A stretch of 64,000 bases of DNA from Nymphaea colorata (taxonomy: Eukaryota; Streptophyta; Magnoliopsida; Nymphaeales; Nymphaeaceae), in the NCBI RefSeq assembly GCF_008831285.2, contig NC_045140.1, positions 25,314,131 through 25,378,130 of the forward strand, given 5' to 3'. Positions 25,789-37,480 of the stretch are shown here, one piece after another. The notes below the pieces were generated by a model. That model was given only the letters and a program-made list of their open reading frames with translations. It had not been told where the DNA came from and searched no databases. The stretch's first letter is position 1. Every line of letters starts with the position of its first letter. Position numbers and translations under genes: made by a program.

Positions 25789-27107
25789 ACTGCTGAAGAA
25801 ACGCGGAGCGGCAATTGAAACCTCATCACTTTGACCTCTTCTTCTTCTTCTACTTGTTCCACTTGAGATAAATTTGGTGAGCCAAGCCACCAAACACCAT
25901 GAACACGCAACCCCATTGCTTTGCAGACAACGGATTACCACTCAACAATGAGGGTACAACTATACTTACGAACTTGGGTTGTTGTGATGGTGAGGGATCT
26001 GAACCTACTGATGGTCATGAAGATAAAGTTCTGTCCAACAGCGCCACACATACAGAACAGGAAGATGTCCCATGCTGCTCAAACGATAAAAGTTTAAAAC
26101 AGAAAAAAGGGACGCAAGAACGAGGGAATCTGGGAAAAGAGAGAGAGAGAGACCGACCTCCGGTGTGCCGCGTCCGTGAAGACCTCCCGACGGCAAGCTT
26201 TCTGGTGTCGATGAGCGAGAGACGCCGACACAGATCGTCCGTGAAGACCTCCGACGGCAAACTTTATGCAATAGCACTTTTGCAATGCAATAATACGTGC
26301 CAAATTGTAGATTTTATAATTTCTTCTAGTTCTCTTCACAATTCTTCAACTATGATCCTTTGTGTTTCAATCTGTTCTCATTTTCATGTTTGAATGAGGA
26401 TCACATCGTAATACCAAATAAACAAAATAATAATGTTAAAGATGGAAAATTACCAATATTGCGCAATCCATTACCAGCGCAATTTTCACATTATTATTTT
26501 GTTTATTTGGTATTACGATGTGATCCTGATTCAAACATGAAAATGAGAACAGATTGAAACACAAAGGATTAGTTGAAGAATTGAGAAGAGAAGTAGAAGA
26601 AATTATAAAATCTACAATTTGGCACGTATTATTGCATTGCAGAAAGTGCTATTGCATAAAGTTTGCCGTCGGGAGGTCTTCACGGACGATCTGTGTCGGC
26701 GTCTCTCGCTCATCGACACCAGAAAGCTTGCCGTCGGGAGGTCTTCATGGACGCGGCACACCGGAGGTCGGTCTCTCTCTCTGTCTTTTCTCTGCTTCCC
26801 TCGTTCTTGCGTCCCTTTTTTCTGTTTTAAACTTTTATCGTTTGAGCAGCGTGGGACATCTTCCTGTTCTATATGTGTGGCGCTGTTGGACAGAACTTTA
26901 TCTTCATGACCATCAGCAACCCGCAAGTTTGTAAGTATAGTTGTATCCTCATTGTTGAGTGGTAATCCGTTGTCTGCAAAGCAATGGGGTTGCGTGTTCA
27001 TGGTGTTTGGTGGCTTGGCTTACCAAATTTATCTCAAGTGGAACAAGCAAAAGAAAAGAAGTCAAAAGTGATGAGGTTTCAATTGCCGCTCCGCGTTTCT
27101 TCAGCGG
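25789..27107. repeat. Long near-palindromic inverted repeat (hairpin), arms ~647 and ~619 bp, loop ~53 bp
   Basis: The left arm (25789-26435) and right arm (26489-27107) are reverse complements with few differences. Both encode the same peptide series when read outward (MNTQPHCFADNGLPLNN...) and inward (CLQSNGVACSWCLVAWLTKF...). The main length difference is about 30 nt, present at 25978-26010 in the left arm and missing on the right. Each arm carries a ~24-nt direct repeat (GTCCGTGAAGACCTC...; left copies at ~26172 and ~26237). The loop contains AAAATT/AATTTT, so pairing can extend almost to the centre. No transposase or known domain was recognised. It could be a foldback element, an inverted duplication of a gene fragment, or a precursor of hairpin-derived siRNAs. 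Confidence 0.9.
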
Positions 27108-27345
27108 TTGCCTAGGTTCACATCTCACAATGGTGGTGCTCCATGACTTGAACCCAGCCTTGGAAATAGGAACAACCTTGGGAGAAGTAGCAAAAAGAGT
27201 GGAAATGGACGCAAACCTATTTGTTGAATAATGCTAAATGCTTTCAACGCCAGATGACTTAGCAGTTGTCTATAGTGGTTGGAGAATTTAATTAAGTTCA
27301 ACTTCTTCAAATTTAGTATTTGCGTAAGCTATGAATATTCTCTTT

Positions 27346-27468
27346 GTTTATAAATAGAATAAATTAAAGTAATTAAACCCTCCTTTTATGGCATGTGCGG
27401 TTTGCATGCAGTTAGAGAGATAAGTTTATAAATAGAATAAATTAAAGTAATTAAACCCTCCTTTTATG
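27346..27468. repeat. 45-bp perfect direct repeat
   Basis: A 45-bp sequence (GTTTATAAATAGAATAAATT... to CCTCCTTTTATG) occurs at 27346-27390 and again at 27424-27468, 78 bp apart. The second copy ends at the sequence leading into the left CLASSY-like arm. This may be a duplication made during the rearrangement that created that arm. Confidence 0.9.
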
Positions 27469-27490
27469 TCAGGGGAGACGTGTAGCTATC

Positions 27491-28818
27491 TGTTCAAACG
27501 TGGCATCCTCTTGGACACTGCTTATCATAGGTTTGAATAAGAATGCAGATATGTTGGAGAGAAAAACATGGTGTATTCTTCTGGCAATAAAACATTGAAA
27601 ATCCATGCTTTGAAATAGTGGCAGAAGTTTACCTGCAGTTTCAACTCAAACAGATAATTAAATGTACGTTGCCTTTGTCAATTTATGATGTGGGTATTAA
27701 ACAAGGTCAACCGATGGACTGGGATCCTCATTATATGGAGCAGGTTTTTTAAAACCTGTCTAACTGATATCAGACCCTGTCCTCAGCAGTCTCGTTATAC
27801 CTTGTCTCAAAATACTCCAGGTAGATGTTACACCCATGAATACAAAACACACCCAAAATAGTGGATGGATTACCCTAATTACTACCATTATATAAATGTT
27901 TCCATGACATCCTTCTTCAACTTTGAAACCAAAAAAAAAAAAAAGTTGGAGATGCACGTTAAAAAAAAAAAAAGTTGGAGATGCACGTTAAGTATAACAA
28001 TCCAAATCAAGCCAACTCAAACTTTGAAACGAAATTTCAGATGTCACTTTGGGCGGTTAATGGGCCTTCATTCATCAAACTCTGTACCTTTTAATTTTGC
28101 AACAATGGCAACAGGACAACTTGATCTTGGATGAACAATCTAGACACCAAATTGATTATTGAAGTAGCTTACTGTCTTCTTTTTGTTCTTTTTTTCTTGG
28201 AATCTTTCATTTCATAACTTTCCTATTCCAGGAGTCAGGCACAGAATTCTTGGATATTGTAAGGGAGGGTTCAATACCAACTTGTAAACACAAATATGTT
28301 CTAGATGAAGAAATTGGGATCATATGTGAACTTTGCAAGTTTGTAAACCTGGAGATTGGCTATACTTTACCACCTTTTGTAAGTAACTCAATCTGACGAA
28401 ACTAACTCCTCCTAATCTTGTTCTCGATTTGATTTAAACTAAACTGCTTTAATGTCCTTTGCTGCAGAACTCATGTTTAAATATGTGCGATGACTTAACT
28501 GGTAAAGAATGAAATATGAACAGACTTTCTGAATTAGATGAAGATCTGTCCCTGATACCAGACATGAGAAGCAAGCTTCTTGTCCATCAAAAGAAAGCTT
28601 TTGAGTTTATATGGAAAATATTGCTGGATCGGTTGAGATAGGAGAGATGGATCATACATCCGGCAGGGCAGGTGGTTGTATAATCTCAGACTGTCCAGGG
28701 ACTAGGAAGACGCTTCCTGTTATAGCGTTTCCTAAAAGCTACCTCAGTTTGCTTCCAGGGAACAATACCCTGGTATTAGTTCCAAAGGTTACACTCTATG
28801 CTTGGACAAGGGAGTTTG
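27491..28818 (+). pseudogene. CLASSY3/4-like SNF2 gene fragment, left inverted arm (broken)
   Basis: A partial genomic copy, introns retained, of a plant CLASSY-type SNF2 gene; intact proteins recruit RNA polymerase IV for RNA-directed DNA methylation. At about 28231-28380, after a TTCCAG acceptor, it reads ESGTEFLDIVREG... with the paired-cysteine segment YVLDEEIGIICELC typical of CLASSY proteins. A helicase-start segment follows at 28560-28818 (VHQKKAFEFIW, SGRAGGCIIS, KVTLYAWTREF). Defects: one A missing in the run after TTTATATGG (about 28613) shifts frame; the Walker A motif reads GTRKT instead of GTGKT; stops occur upstream; homology ends abruptly near 28818. Most of the helicase is absent. 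It is a reverse-complement relative of 32622-33975, and the shared intron shows DNA-level duplication rather than retrocopying. Confidence 0.75.
27932..27990. repeat. Tandem duplication of an A-run plus GTTGGAGATGCACGTT
   Basis: About 29-30 bp (poly-A, then GTTGGAGATGCACGTT) is repeated head to tail. The corresponding site in the right arm (about 33520-33555) has one copy, so this is specific to the left arm. Confidence 0.85.
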
Positions 28819-29689
28819 GAAGTTGCTCACTCTATCGGTGGCATCATGGAAACCATAATTACCAAGACTGATTCTATACAAATATTGAAATTTATTAATT
28901 AACAGCCTATTCTTGGTCCCATGTGATTGTGGATATTTTGCTCTTAAGCATGGTGTGGCCATATTTAAGGAAAACGACTACTTTCAATGGGGTTTGTCAT
29001 ACCGGAAAAGCCTAAGCCTCCCACAAGGTTCAAGGTCGCTTCGGGACCTGGGTGGGAGCATCGTCGTTGTTTGCAGTTTAGAAGATTAACACCTATAAAA
29101 ATTGAATTAATGATGTGCCATTTACACTCTGCGAGCTCAACCAACTATGATGGATATGGAAAAATTTGAGTGGCTAGACTTGCTTCTACTATGTGCTTTG
29201 ACATTTCTATTTTATTTGATTATTGGCATGCATGAAAAATCTTACATTGTTGACTTGATAAGTTGATAGACTTTCCATTTGTTTTCAGGTTAAGCTCATA
29301 GTTAAGCTCATAGCTGCTATTTACAGTTCCTTTATCATCAATAAATCCAGTGGATTAATCTTTTACAAGGTAGTTATCTATTTCTCTTTCCTATTTCCTA
29401 GAGAACAGTGTTCCATGATTTTGGATAGTTGAGGTTTGTAGGAAATCATCAGTGTACTTGTTATGTTTTTGTATAAAAGGCATTTGGTTTCCAAACTACA
29501 GTTTTTATTTCTTAACTCTTCCATAATCATTGATCTACTCATAGTCCAGGATTATGGATCACTAGGATGCATGGTCACAAATGATGGCTTGTGAATAGCA
29601 AGTCTATGACATTCAATGCATGCAATTTTCGAACAACGGTCTCAAATGGTGGGTTGTACATGTGAGTTTAATGTTTTTTCATTAAGGTA

Positions 29690-29925
29690 GTGTTTGATAG
29701 CATGAACATATGGAATTGAAAATATATTTTCAGAAATATATTTCTTGGAAAAATGGAATGAAAAAAATCTTTCCGATTTCCATTTTGATGTTTGTGTGAT
29801 GACTGAGAAATATAATTCCAGAAACATATTTATGTGTTTGATGATAAAGAAACATATTTCCAGACTTTTAGAAATATATTTCTTAGTTTGATACAGGAAA
29901 CATATTTCCAGATTTTCTAAAAGAG
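29690..29925. repeat. TE-terminal fragment with subterminal AAACATATTTCC repeats
   Basis: Starts GGTAGTGTTTGATAGCATGA, followed by at least five variants of GAAA(C/T)ATATTTC(C/T). A similar start, GGTAGTGTTTGATAAGCATG, occurs at 31769, and inverted TTTCCGGAAACATA words at 32292-32355. Dense subterminal repeats are a feature of hAT and MULE ends. Identity with a known family could not be established. Confidence 0.4.
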
Positions 29926-31823
29926 AAAGATTGATCTAACCCATAAACACACATCAAATACAGTTGGATGCTGTTGTTAAAAAGTGAGAGTCATGGATAA
30001 AAAACTTCAACTTCCATTATTTCAGAAGCGAACTGCAGCAAACTAAAAAAAAATCAACCTTAGGGGTTTTTAACTGGATTGATTGCTGGTTCCAGTAATA
30101 CGGACCACATATATGTGAGTATAACAAACTTGTATTATTTTCTGATGGTTGCTAATTTTATTCCTTTGTTCATTACTTCATTTCATTATGTTCACTAACT
30201 TCCATAAACTTTACACATTAGTTTGGACTGTACCATATCCAAGCAATATGGCACAAGATGCTTGAAGAGACTAAATAAACCTCATCAAAAGAGTTATTTT
30301 TGCAACCATTCCATTGGCCCAAAACTTTTTGCATAACTCCATTGTCTAGTTTCAGGAAAATTGACAGTTTCTAGCATCTTTAAGGTCAAAACCTTTAGAT
30401 TCACTACCTTTTCTAAATTTTGGAACTTTGAACATAAGATAAAACCTGAACAACATGAGCTACTGAGTTGAAACCTAAGCTGGCAGCAGTTATTTTTAGT
30501 TGAGAATATACTTGTATAGAAAAAAATTGATGTACAGAAGCTTCGATAGAAACAAAAGAGAGTACTTGCTCCTCCAACACACAATAAAGTAGGAGCAACA
30601 TCACTTAAACAGGGTTTAAAAATTTAATGTACAAACGATCTATGTAAACTAATAAGAAGTAACTTGCTTCTTCCAAAAACAAGCTAATAGCAGCAGCATC
30701 ACCTAAGTAGGTTCTACTTCAGACTGAAGAGAGATGCAGAATATGAGATGAAGTTAATTTCTTTAGATACATTCCCAGACGGACATACGGACCATGGAAG
30801 AAATCCTTCAACGGCAATGAGAAAAAGAACCTTTGCTTAGTGAGTGATTAGAGTGAGTGCCTTCTAAATAGAACGGAATAGTGCACTCTCCCAACACCAC
30901 CATATCGTCCCACTAGATAAGGGGACAAAGACCAACAACATTGTTATCTCATTCAGGGGACAAAAAAGTATTCTCATGATGATAATGCTCACACTATTAG
31001 ACAGAGCAGTCGATAGAAAGTTAAGCAAGATGGCAATCAGAGAACCACAATATCACAAATTATGAAACAATGAAAGAATTAAGCCTTCACTATCCAGACA
31101 ACCCTCCCATTTTAATGATTGCAGAAATGCCCCCAAACGAACCATGAAGAAGGAAGAAACCAGAATCCCAACATTGACAGAGTAGCGATAGACTATACGG
31201 ATGGCCAGCATCCTAGTACACAGAATTCGCTAAAAATAAGACTACCTTCATAAACCACCAGACCAAAGGAGCAAGATAAATAATCCCATCTTTTCAATTC
31301 GAAACCAAGTGTAAACCGATCCCTGCCCAAATTCCCAATAACAAATGGGGCAAAAAATTCCAACCAACGTAAACCCTAAACGAGCATCTTTCTGTGAACT
31401 TCCAATTGCCAAGAAACTAATTAAAAATCTTTCAATAAGTGGTAACAAAAAATCCACCAGAAACAAAGAATTTATAGAAATCAAAAGCACAACAATATAG
31501 GCCAATACAGTAACCAGCACTATCTACACGTAACTCCCAAAAAGGCTAGGGCCAGTAGCAGATCATCCGCTTCGAACAAACCCAATTTGTACTTCAGTTG
31601 AAAAATGCAAGAAGTGGAAAAGATTACAAGGAAAAGTAAGACACGCCAAGCTTTCTGCTGGTCACAAACACGCGATCCCCGAATCAATAATCGCCAAAGG
31701 GCTCACAGTCGATGGAGTTGCAGAAATTTGAAAGAAAAATGAACATCAGCCAACACATACATTTGGGTAGTGTTTGATAAGCATGAGATGATAGGCCGCA
31801 ATGGACGGTGGGAAAATGGCGGA

Positions 31824-31826
<3 letters not shown>

Positions 31827-31877
<51 letters not shown>
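31827..31877. repeat. (AG)n microsatellite
   Basis: About 50 bases of uninterrupted AG. Read on the minus strand it makes the Ser-Leu run inside a 306-codon open frame (31703-32623) that I do not accept as a gene. Confidence 0.95.
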
Positions 31878-31880
<3 letters not shown>

Positions 31881-32389
31881 TTCACCCCTGCTAGACGCTT
31901 ACGCTGGTGAGGAGATGCCCAAATCAAGCCACTGGTGAGAACGCTGTGCAGGAGGAAGAACGCTGTGCTGGCGACGGAAGGCGTCTGAGGTAGCAGCAAG
32001 GAGAGAAGGGGAAAGGCGTGACGAAGGCAGGTTGGGTGAAAAAAAGTCGCGAGGGTTTCGAGTGAGAGAGTGAGAGGGTTTTGAGGGAGACTCCTTTCAG
32101 CAGAATGAGAAAGTCGTGAGGAGGAAAACAGAGACTGGTGTTGAGGCTGCGGTGGGGGTTGAGGAAGCAGCAGGGTGAGGCAGCTGCGGAGGATGAGCAG
32201 GGTGAGACAGCTGCGAAGGATGAGAAGAGCAAGACGAGGAGGAGAGAGACGCCAGGAGCAGCGCCAACGAGCAAAAAAAATAAATAAAAAATTCCGGAAA
32301 CATATTTGCACCCCTCGGGTGGAAATATGTTTCCGGAAACATTTTTCCGGAGTCGATCTCAACGGTCGAAAATAAAATTTCGCGCAATC

Positions 32390-34930
32390 TGACTTTCTCG
32401 GACTTGTAAAAGAGGAAAAACATGAGTCGCTCATTAATAATATGCTCGGGCTTTCATACCATTTGCACAGTTTCTCAAGGCAATCCATGATCCGCTTCAT
32501 GCCAACAGGCAGCTTTAGACCACCGAGCAAACCATTTGATGCTTCACCATTCCTGGATTTCATAACCTGATAATCACGGGTTGCGTAGAGTTCATATACG
32601 GGAAGACATATCCCATTTCTCAAACTCCCTTGTCCAAGTATAGAGTGTAACCCTTGGAACTAATACTAGGGCCCTGTTCCCTGGAAACTAACTGAGGTAG
32701 CTTTTAAGAAACGCTATAACAAGAAGTGTCTTCCCAGTCCCTGGAGAGTGTGAGATTATACAGCCACCTGCCCTGCCGGATGTATGATCCATCTCTCCTA
32801 TCTCAACCGATCCAGCAATATTTTTCCATATAAACTCAAAAGCTTTCTTTTGATGGACATGAAATAGACATGAAGGTTGCTTCTCATGTCTGGTATCAGG
32901 AACCAAACATCTTCAGATCTGGCTGAATTATTAGCTATGTTTCTTAAGTTAAACTTTCAGGGCAGATCTTCATCTAAATCAGAAGGCCTGTTCATATTCC
33001 ATTCTTTACCAGTTAAGTCCTCGCACCGATTTAAACATGAGTTCTGCAGCAAAGGACATTAAAGCAGTTTAGTTTAAATCAAATCGAGAACAAGATTAGG
33101 AGGAGTTAGTTTCATCAGATTGTGTTACTTACAAAAGGTGGTAAAGTATAGCCAATCTCCAGGTTTACAAACTTGCAAAGTTCACATATGATCCCAATTT
33201 CTTCATCTAGAACATAATTGTGTTTACAAGTTGGTATTGAACCCTCCCTTACAATATCCAAGAATTCTATGCCTGACTCCTGGAATAAGAAAGCTGTGAA
33301 ATGAAAGATTCCAAGAAAAAAAAGAACAAAAAGAAGACAGGAAGCTACTTCAATAATCAATTTGGGGCCTAGATTGTTCATCCTAGTTCAAGTTATCCTG
33401 TTGCCATCGTTGCAAAATTAAAAGGTACCGAGTTTGATGAATGGAGGCCCATTAACTGCCCAAACTGACATCTGAAATCTCGTTTCAAAGTTTGGGTTGG
33501 CTTGATTTGGATGGTTAATACTAAACATGCATCTCCAACCTTTTTTTTTTTTTTCTTTTGTTTCTAAGTTGAAAAAGGATGTCATGGAACATTTATATAA
33601 TAGTAGTAATTAGGGTAATACATCCTCTATTTTGGGTGTGTTTGTATTCATGGGTGTAACATCTACCTGGCCTCTTTAGAGACGAGGTATAACGAGACTG
33701 CTGAGGATAGGGTCTGATATCAGTTAGACAGGTTTTAAAAAACCTGCTCCATATAATGACGATCCCAGTACATCGGTTGACCTTGTTTAATACCCACATC
33801 ATAAATTGACAAAGGCAATGTACATTTAATTATCTGTTTGAGTTGAAACTGCAGGTAAACTTCTGCCACTATTTCAAAGCATGGATTTTCGATGTTTTAT
33901 TGCCAGAAGAATATATCTGCATTCTGATTCAAACCTATGATAAGCAGTGTCCAAGAGGATGCCATGTTTGACACGTGCACAAATAACAAGAATCCATTCA
34001 TGACTTTGTGCTAGGCAAATTTGTGACAACATCCAGAGAAGAAGTAAAACAGATCTCAGCTGCATTATTCAGAACAATGAAATAAGAAAAGAGAACAAGA
34101 AAAACAAGAGAACCAATCCTCTTGGTCATTGAAGAGATTCAGCTTAAATAACAAAGGTACATTGCTGCAGTATGGAATAGTCATGGTTGTATCATGTAAT
34201 TCAATGCAGTAAAAGCTAAAAGGTATCCCATATTCAACCAACTTTAGGTTGTCCATGTGCATTCATAAATAGCAAACTAAAACAAGGATGAATTATTTTA
34301 CCTCATTGACTGGGGACTGTGGAACATGTAATGAGATATGTTCCAACTCTTCCCATAAACTATCAAGGTCAGAGTCGGTGTTCTCAACTTCAGTGGGTGG
34401 AGACCACTGGAGAACATTTATGGAAACATTTCTTTGCTTTGATCTTTTCATCATTTCCCACCGAGCACTAAAGGCAGTGGCAGCACTCTGTGCTCACAGT
34501 CAATGACTGCCGAAGCACTTCTAATTGTTTATTGCACTGCAAGTGAAAAAGCTTTTTGGACATTCCTTTATTGAAATAATTATTTCTAACTGTAGAACTA
34601 TATGCTTGTCTTCCATGTGACTTGTATGGCTTTCCTTGTTTCTTCATAGAGGAACTGTTGGCTGCACCGACAAATGTAATTTTTCCTTGAACAGTCTGTG
34701 ATTTGCCATCTGAAAGCTTTGGGCTACAACTTTTTCCACCTTGGATTTGTGACCTATGTGAAAACTTCACATTTACTTTTCCTTCTTTGGTTGATGTTGT
34801 TTTTTTCTGATGCTTTGGGATATTATAGAAGTTGTGGTCCTCGGATGCAGCTTCTATGACCTTCTGGTTATGAGCATCTTTAGAACCTGAAATCCAAAAG
34901 CAAGGGCAAGTATTACAGCTCACCTTGTGA
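32390..34930 (-). pseudogene. CLASSY3/4-like SNF2 gene, truncated and broken, right inverted arm
   Basis: Minus-strand remnant of a CLASSY-type SNF2 gene. In order: a charged N-terminal-like segment (34923-34500), an exon after a CACAG acceptor (about 34494-34290) with ENTDSDLDSLWEELEHISLH, the CLASSY cysteine exon (about 33290-33130: ESGIEFLDIVREG, HNYVLDEEIGIICELCKF), then WFLIPDMRS, VHQKKAFEFIWKNIAGSVEI, an intact Walker A region (SPGTGKTLLVIAFLKSYL), PRVTLYTWTREFEKWDMSS and CLEKLCKWYESPSILLMS. Homology stops near 32390, where TE-like sequence begins, so helicase motifs II-VI are missing. Other defects: an in-frame stop after DEDLP (about 32960) and a small ATGTC(T/C)AT duplication (about 32852-32872) that shifts frame before VHQKK. 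The segment 33975-32622 is duplicated in inverse orientation at 27491-28818. Family role (Pol IV recruitment in RdDM) is established knowledge; this copy looks inactive. Confidence 0.75.
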
Positions 34931-36929
34931 CTTTTGCAAAATCCTGCATTTCTGTGACTTTTTTACAAAGTGCCTCACTTCTGTCTCTGTCTTGTACCTA
35001 AATAGATTTCAAACAGAGGAACAACACTCTGATTTTGTTCCAGGTCCGACTTTCCCTTGGATTACATCAGGGCTCATGCAGGAAAATAACTTATGGCATG
35101 CCATTTTTCTAGAATTAGATGGCCTGACATTAAAGGTAATAGAGTACTCTGCTGTGTGGATCATCAAAATATCTTTTTCAAAGTACATTTTATGCTTTGA
35201 GTTGCTTGGCAGCTGCAGCAGGAATTTACAGTGTTTTTTTCTACATCTACTTACAGAAGCCCAAAGTTGAAACCGACGTATTGTACGACAACTTGCAAGA
35301 AAAATTATAAATGAATTAGAAGTATACCTGGGAAATTCTCCATCATGGATGTGAAGCTGTCAGGTTTACAGTTTCAGTTCCATTATGTGATTTTGCATTT
35401 TTTAAAATTTTTTATAAGATATTAATGTATGACCAGTTGAGGATAGGTATGATGTGATCATAGTTCATGTAATTCTCATGCCCACATCCATGTTTTACCT
35501 ATATTAATGGTTATGCTGACATATGTGATCAATGATGGGTATAACTATGATTAATATGGCAAAGACAACTTTGGTTTTATGTTAATACGATCATGGATGA
35601 GAATGATTGAAATGAAACATTATAAGATAGCAATTTTGAGTTCATAAAGTTAAGTTATCCTGCAATGCATGAACAAACAAATCACACATTTGGGAGATTG
35701 TGGTAATCTATGTGGGCCTACATGTGTTCTCACATATTTATGCATCGTATGCTATTTAATGGATAGACCTGCAATTGTGATCAATTAGGTTGGGTTTAAT
35801 TGTCATTTCCAAGAATACAAGTAATTAAAAATGTGTGCATACCAGACATGAATTTTGGATCCATTGATGGGCTGGATCTGGAAATTAATTATCAATATAT
35901 GGTAGTGGTCCTCATAGCCATAGTTTTCCAGATCAGTTTTTATTTTCCTGCGAATTTAATATCTACGATTTTTTTTCTTCATTACATTTGTCTCACAATA
36001 GGAGCAACGGATCTTTGGTTTGAATAGTTTGCCCATGTCCACTGGGATTACAATTACTGGAGCAGGTTCGGTGCAATGGTTTTTGCATTTTTGATCCAAA
36101 TCCAAGTCGACAGCTCTGACCCATCTGCCACCTTTCGGTGACCCAGTCCACGTCCAACTTGAACGCAAAATTAAGTATTCAACTGAATGACATTAATTTG
36201 AATAAAATGGACCAAAATCGAGGCAATGAGAATTATGTTTTTTCTTGACAAAAAAAACACACGTTTATACATGTCGGATTCCGGAATCCAAACACCGTTT
36301 TTTTTTTCGGGATTTCTGTTTTGATTTTTATTCAACGAGCCGTTCCGGTCACGATTGGGCTGCTGTATTTGGTCAAAGGATATTCCAATGATAAGATCCT
36401 TGGAGAGATCCATTATCCATTGATGATTGTTCGAAGTCTCTTGATAGGGAATCGAATCCCATATAGATTTGGTTCACATGGAAAGTTGGTTCATATTAAG
36501 AGCTGAATTTTTACATTCCTAAAGAAAAAATTTGCCTCTTGCAAATTGATTGAAATAATTAGTTACTGCTAGAGATGGCGTTTTTAAAAAATGGTGTTCC
36601 ACAGTACTTGACTAGAATAGGAGAAGATATTTTATACAAGCTTAGGACTTAACATGCTTTCAACTCAATTTCGAGTAAAAAAGAAGCTTTCATCAATGGA
36701 AGTCTCCCCAGTTGGGCTGCCCAGTTCCATAATCGTGTTTGCTGGGTGAGCAATCCCACTATTCAGGCGGAGAGTTGAAACCCCTTTCATAATATGGGCA
36801 TTATGCGCTAAGTTTCTTCTATGGAAAGTCTTGGTAGAAAATGTTGATGGTGACCTGATAGAAAATGTTCAAATATGTAAGTAAACTGCAAGTTAAAGAA
36901 GGGTGATGGTGACCTGATAGAAAATGTTC
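34931..36929. other. Intergenic, nothing firmly recognised
   Basis: AT-rich DNA. The open frame at 36321-36506 on the plus strand (residues such as HYPLMIVRSLLIGNRIPYRF) is not a family I know. The two near-identical 31-bp segments around 36840 and 36901 (GGTGACCTGATAGAAAATG) form a direct repeat. A copia remnant begins just beyond. Confidence 0.35.
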
Positions 36930-37480
36930 AAACTTTTCAAAAATTGGTTGGTAACTAAACTCGTTGATCTTTTAATCACTACATCACTCATACAGTCAAT
37001 GTCATCAATCGTTTCATGCCTAAACCAAGGTCAGTTCATGTGGAGGCAGCTCATAAGATCTTGAGTTATTGCAGGCTATGCAGATGCTGTTGGTAGGTGA
37101 TCCAAATGATAGAAGATTCATCTCCGGTTTTCACATATTTGTTTGAGGTAACTTGGTCACATGAAAAAATTTAAAAAGCCAGTATTGTTCTTCCGTTACG
37201 TGTAGAAGCAGAACATATAGAAGTTTGTGTAGATGAATGCCTTGTTAAAGGACATAAAGATTGAAGTATAGAGACCCATAAACTTGAGATGTTACAGTAT
37301 GACAGCCATATATATAAGTGCAAATCCAGTCTTTATTCTTTATAAAAATTCTTTTGTATCCCGGACGAGAAGAAGAATGAGAATAAACCCCTCCATATTT
37401 TACGTGGATGTAGACACGAAAGCCGAGCCACGTAAATTTTCATAGTGTCTCTCTTTTCTGTTTTTTGATCTTTTCATCTG
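36930..37480 (+). mobile_element. Decayed Ty1/copia RT-RNase H and probable LTR
   Basis: Allowing frameshifts, the plus strand reads the end of a copia reverse transcriptase/RNase H: KLVDLLITT, then VNVINRFMPKPRSVHVEAA with HKILSYC (37000-37070), YADA, RFISGFHIFV, NLVT and a KKPVLFFRYV stretch (to about 37250). Several frameshifts and stops show an old copy. Downstream, GATGTAGACACGAAAGCCGA and GCCACGTAAAT (37408-37436) resemble the GATGTAGGC...CGAACCACGTAAA block common in copia LTRs, suggesting a remnant of the 3' LTR. LTR ends and target-site duplications were not identified. Confidence 0.65.

Larger units (their letters stand above)
28819..32621. other. Spacer between the two CLASSY-like arms
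   Basis: About 3.8 kb, mostly non-coding. It includes TE-like segments starting GTGTTTGATA at about 29691 and 31772, each with several AAACATATTTCC-type words, and a (GA)n run at 31827-31877. The part from 32390 to 32621 still belongs to the right-hand CLASSY-like copy. The sequence at 30300-31700 has no recognisable gene. Confidence 0.5.

Noticed and set aside
26005-27001. Several 80-130-codon open frames within the hairpin
   Set aside because: Each arm reads open in several frames on both strands because of the inverted repeat; none shows a known domain or credible gene structure.
31703-32623. 306-codon minus-strand open frame with a long Ser-Leu repeat
   Set aside because: It joins a CLASSY-like helicase scrap, TE-like sequence and a (GA)n microsatellite; it is a chance read-through of a broken locus.
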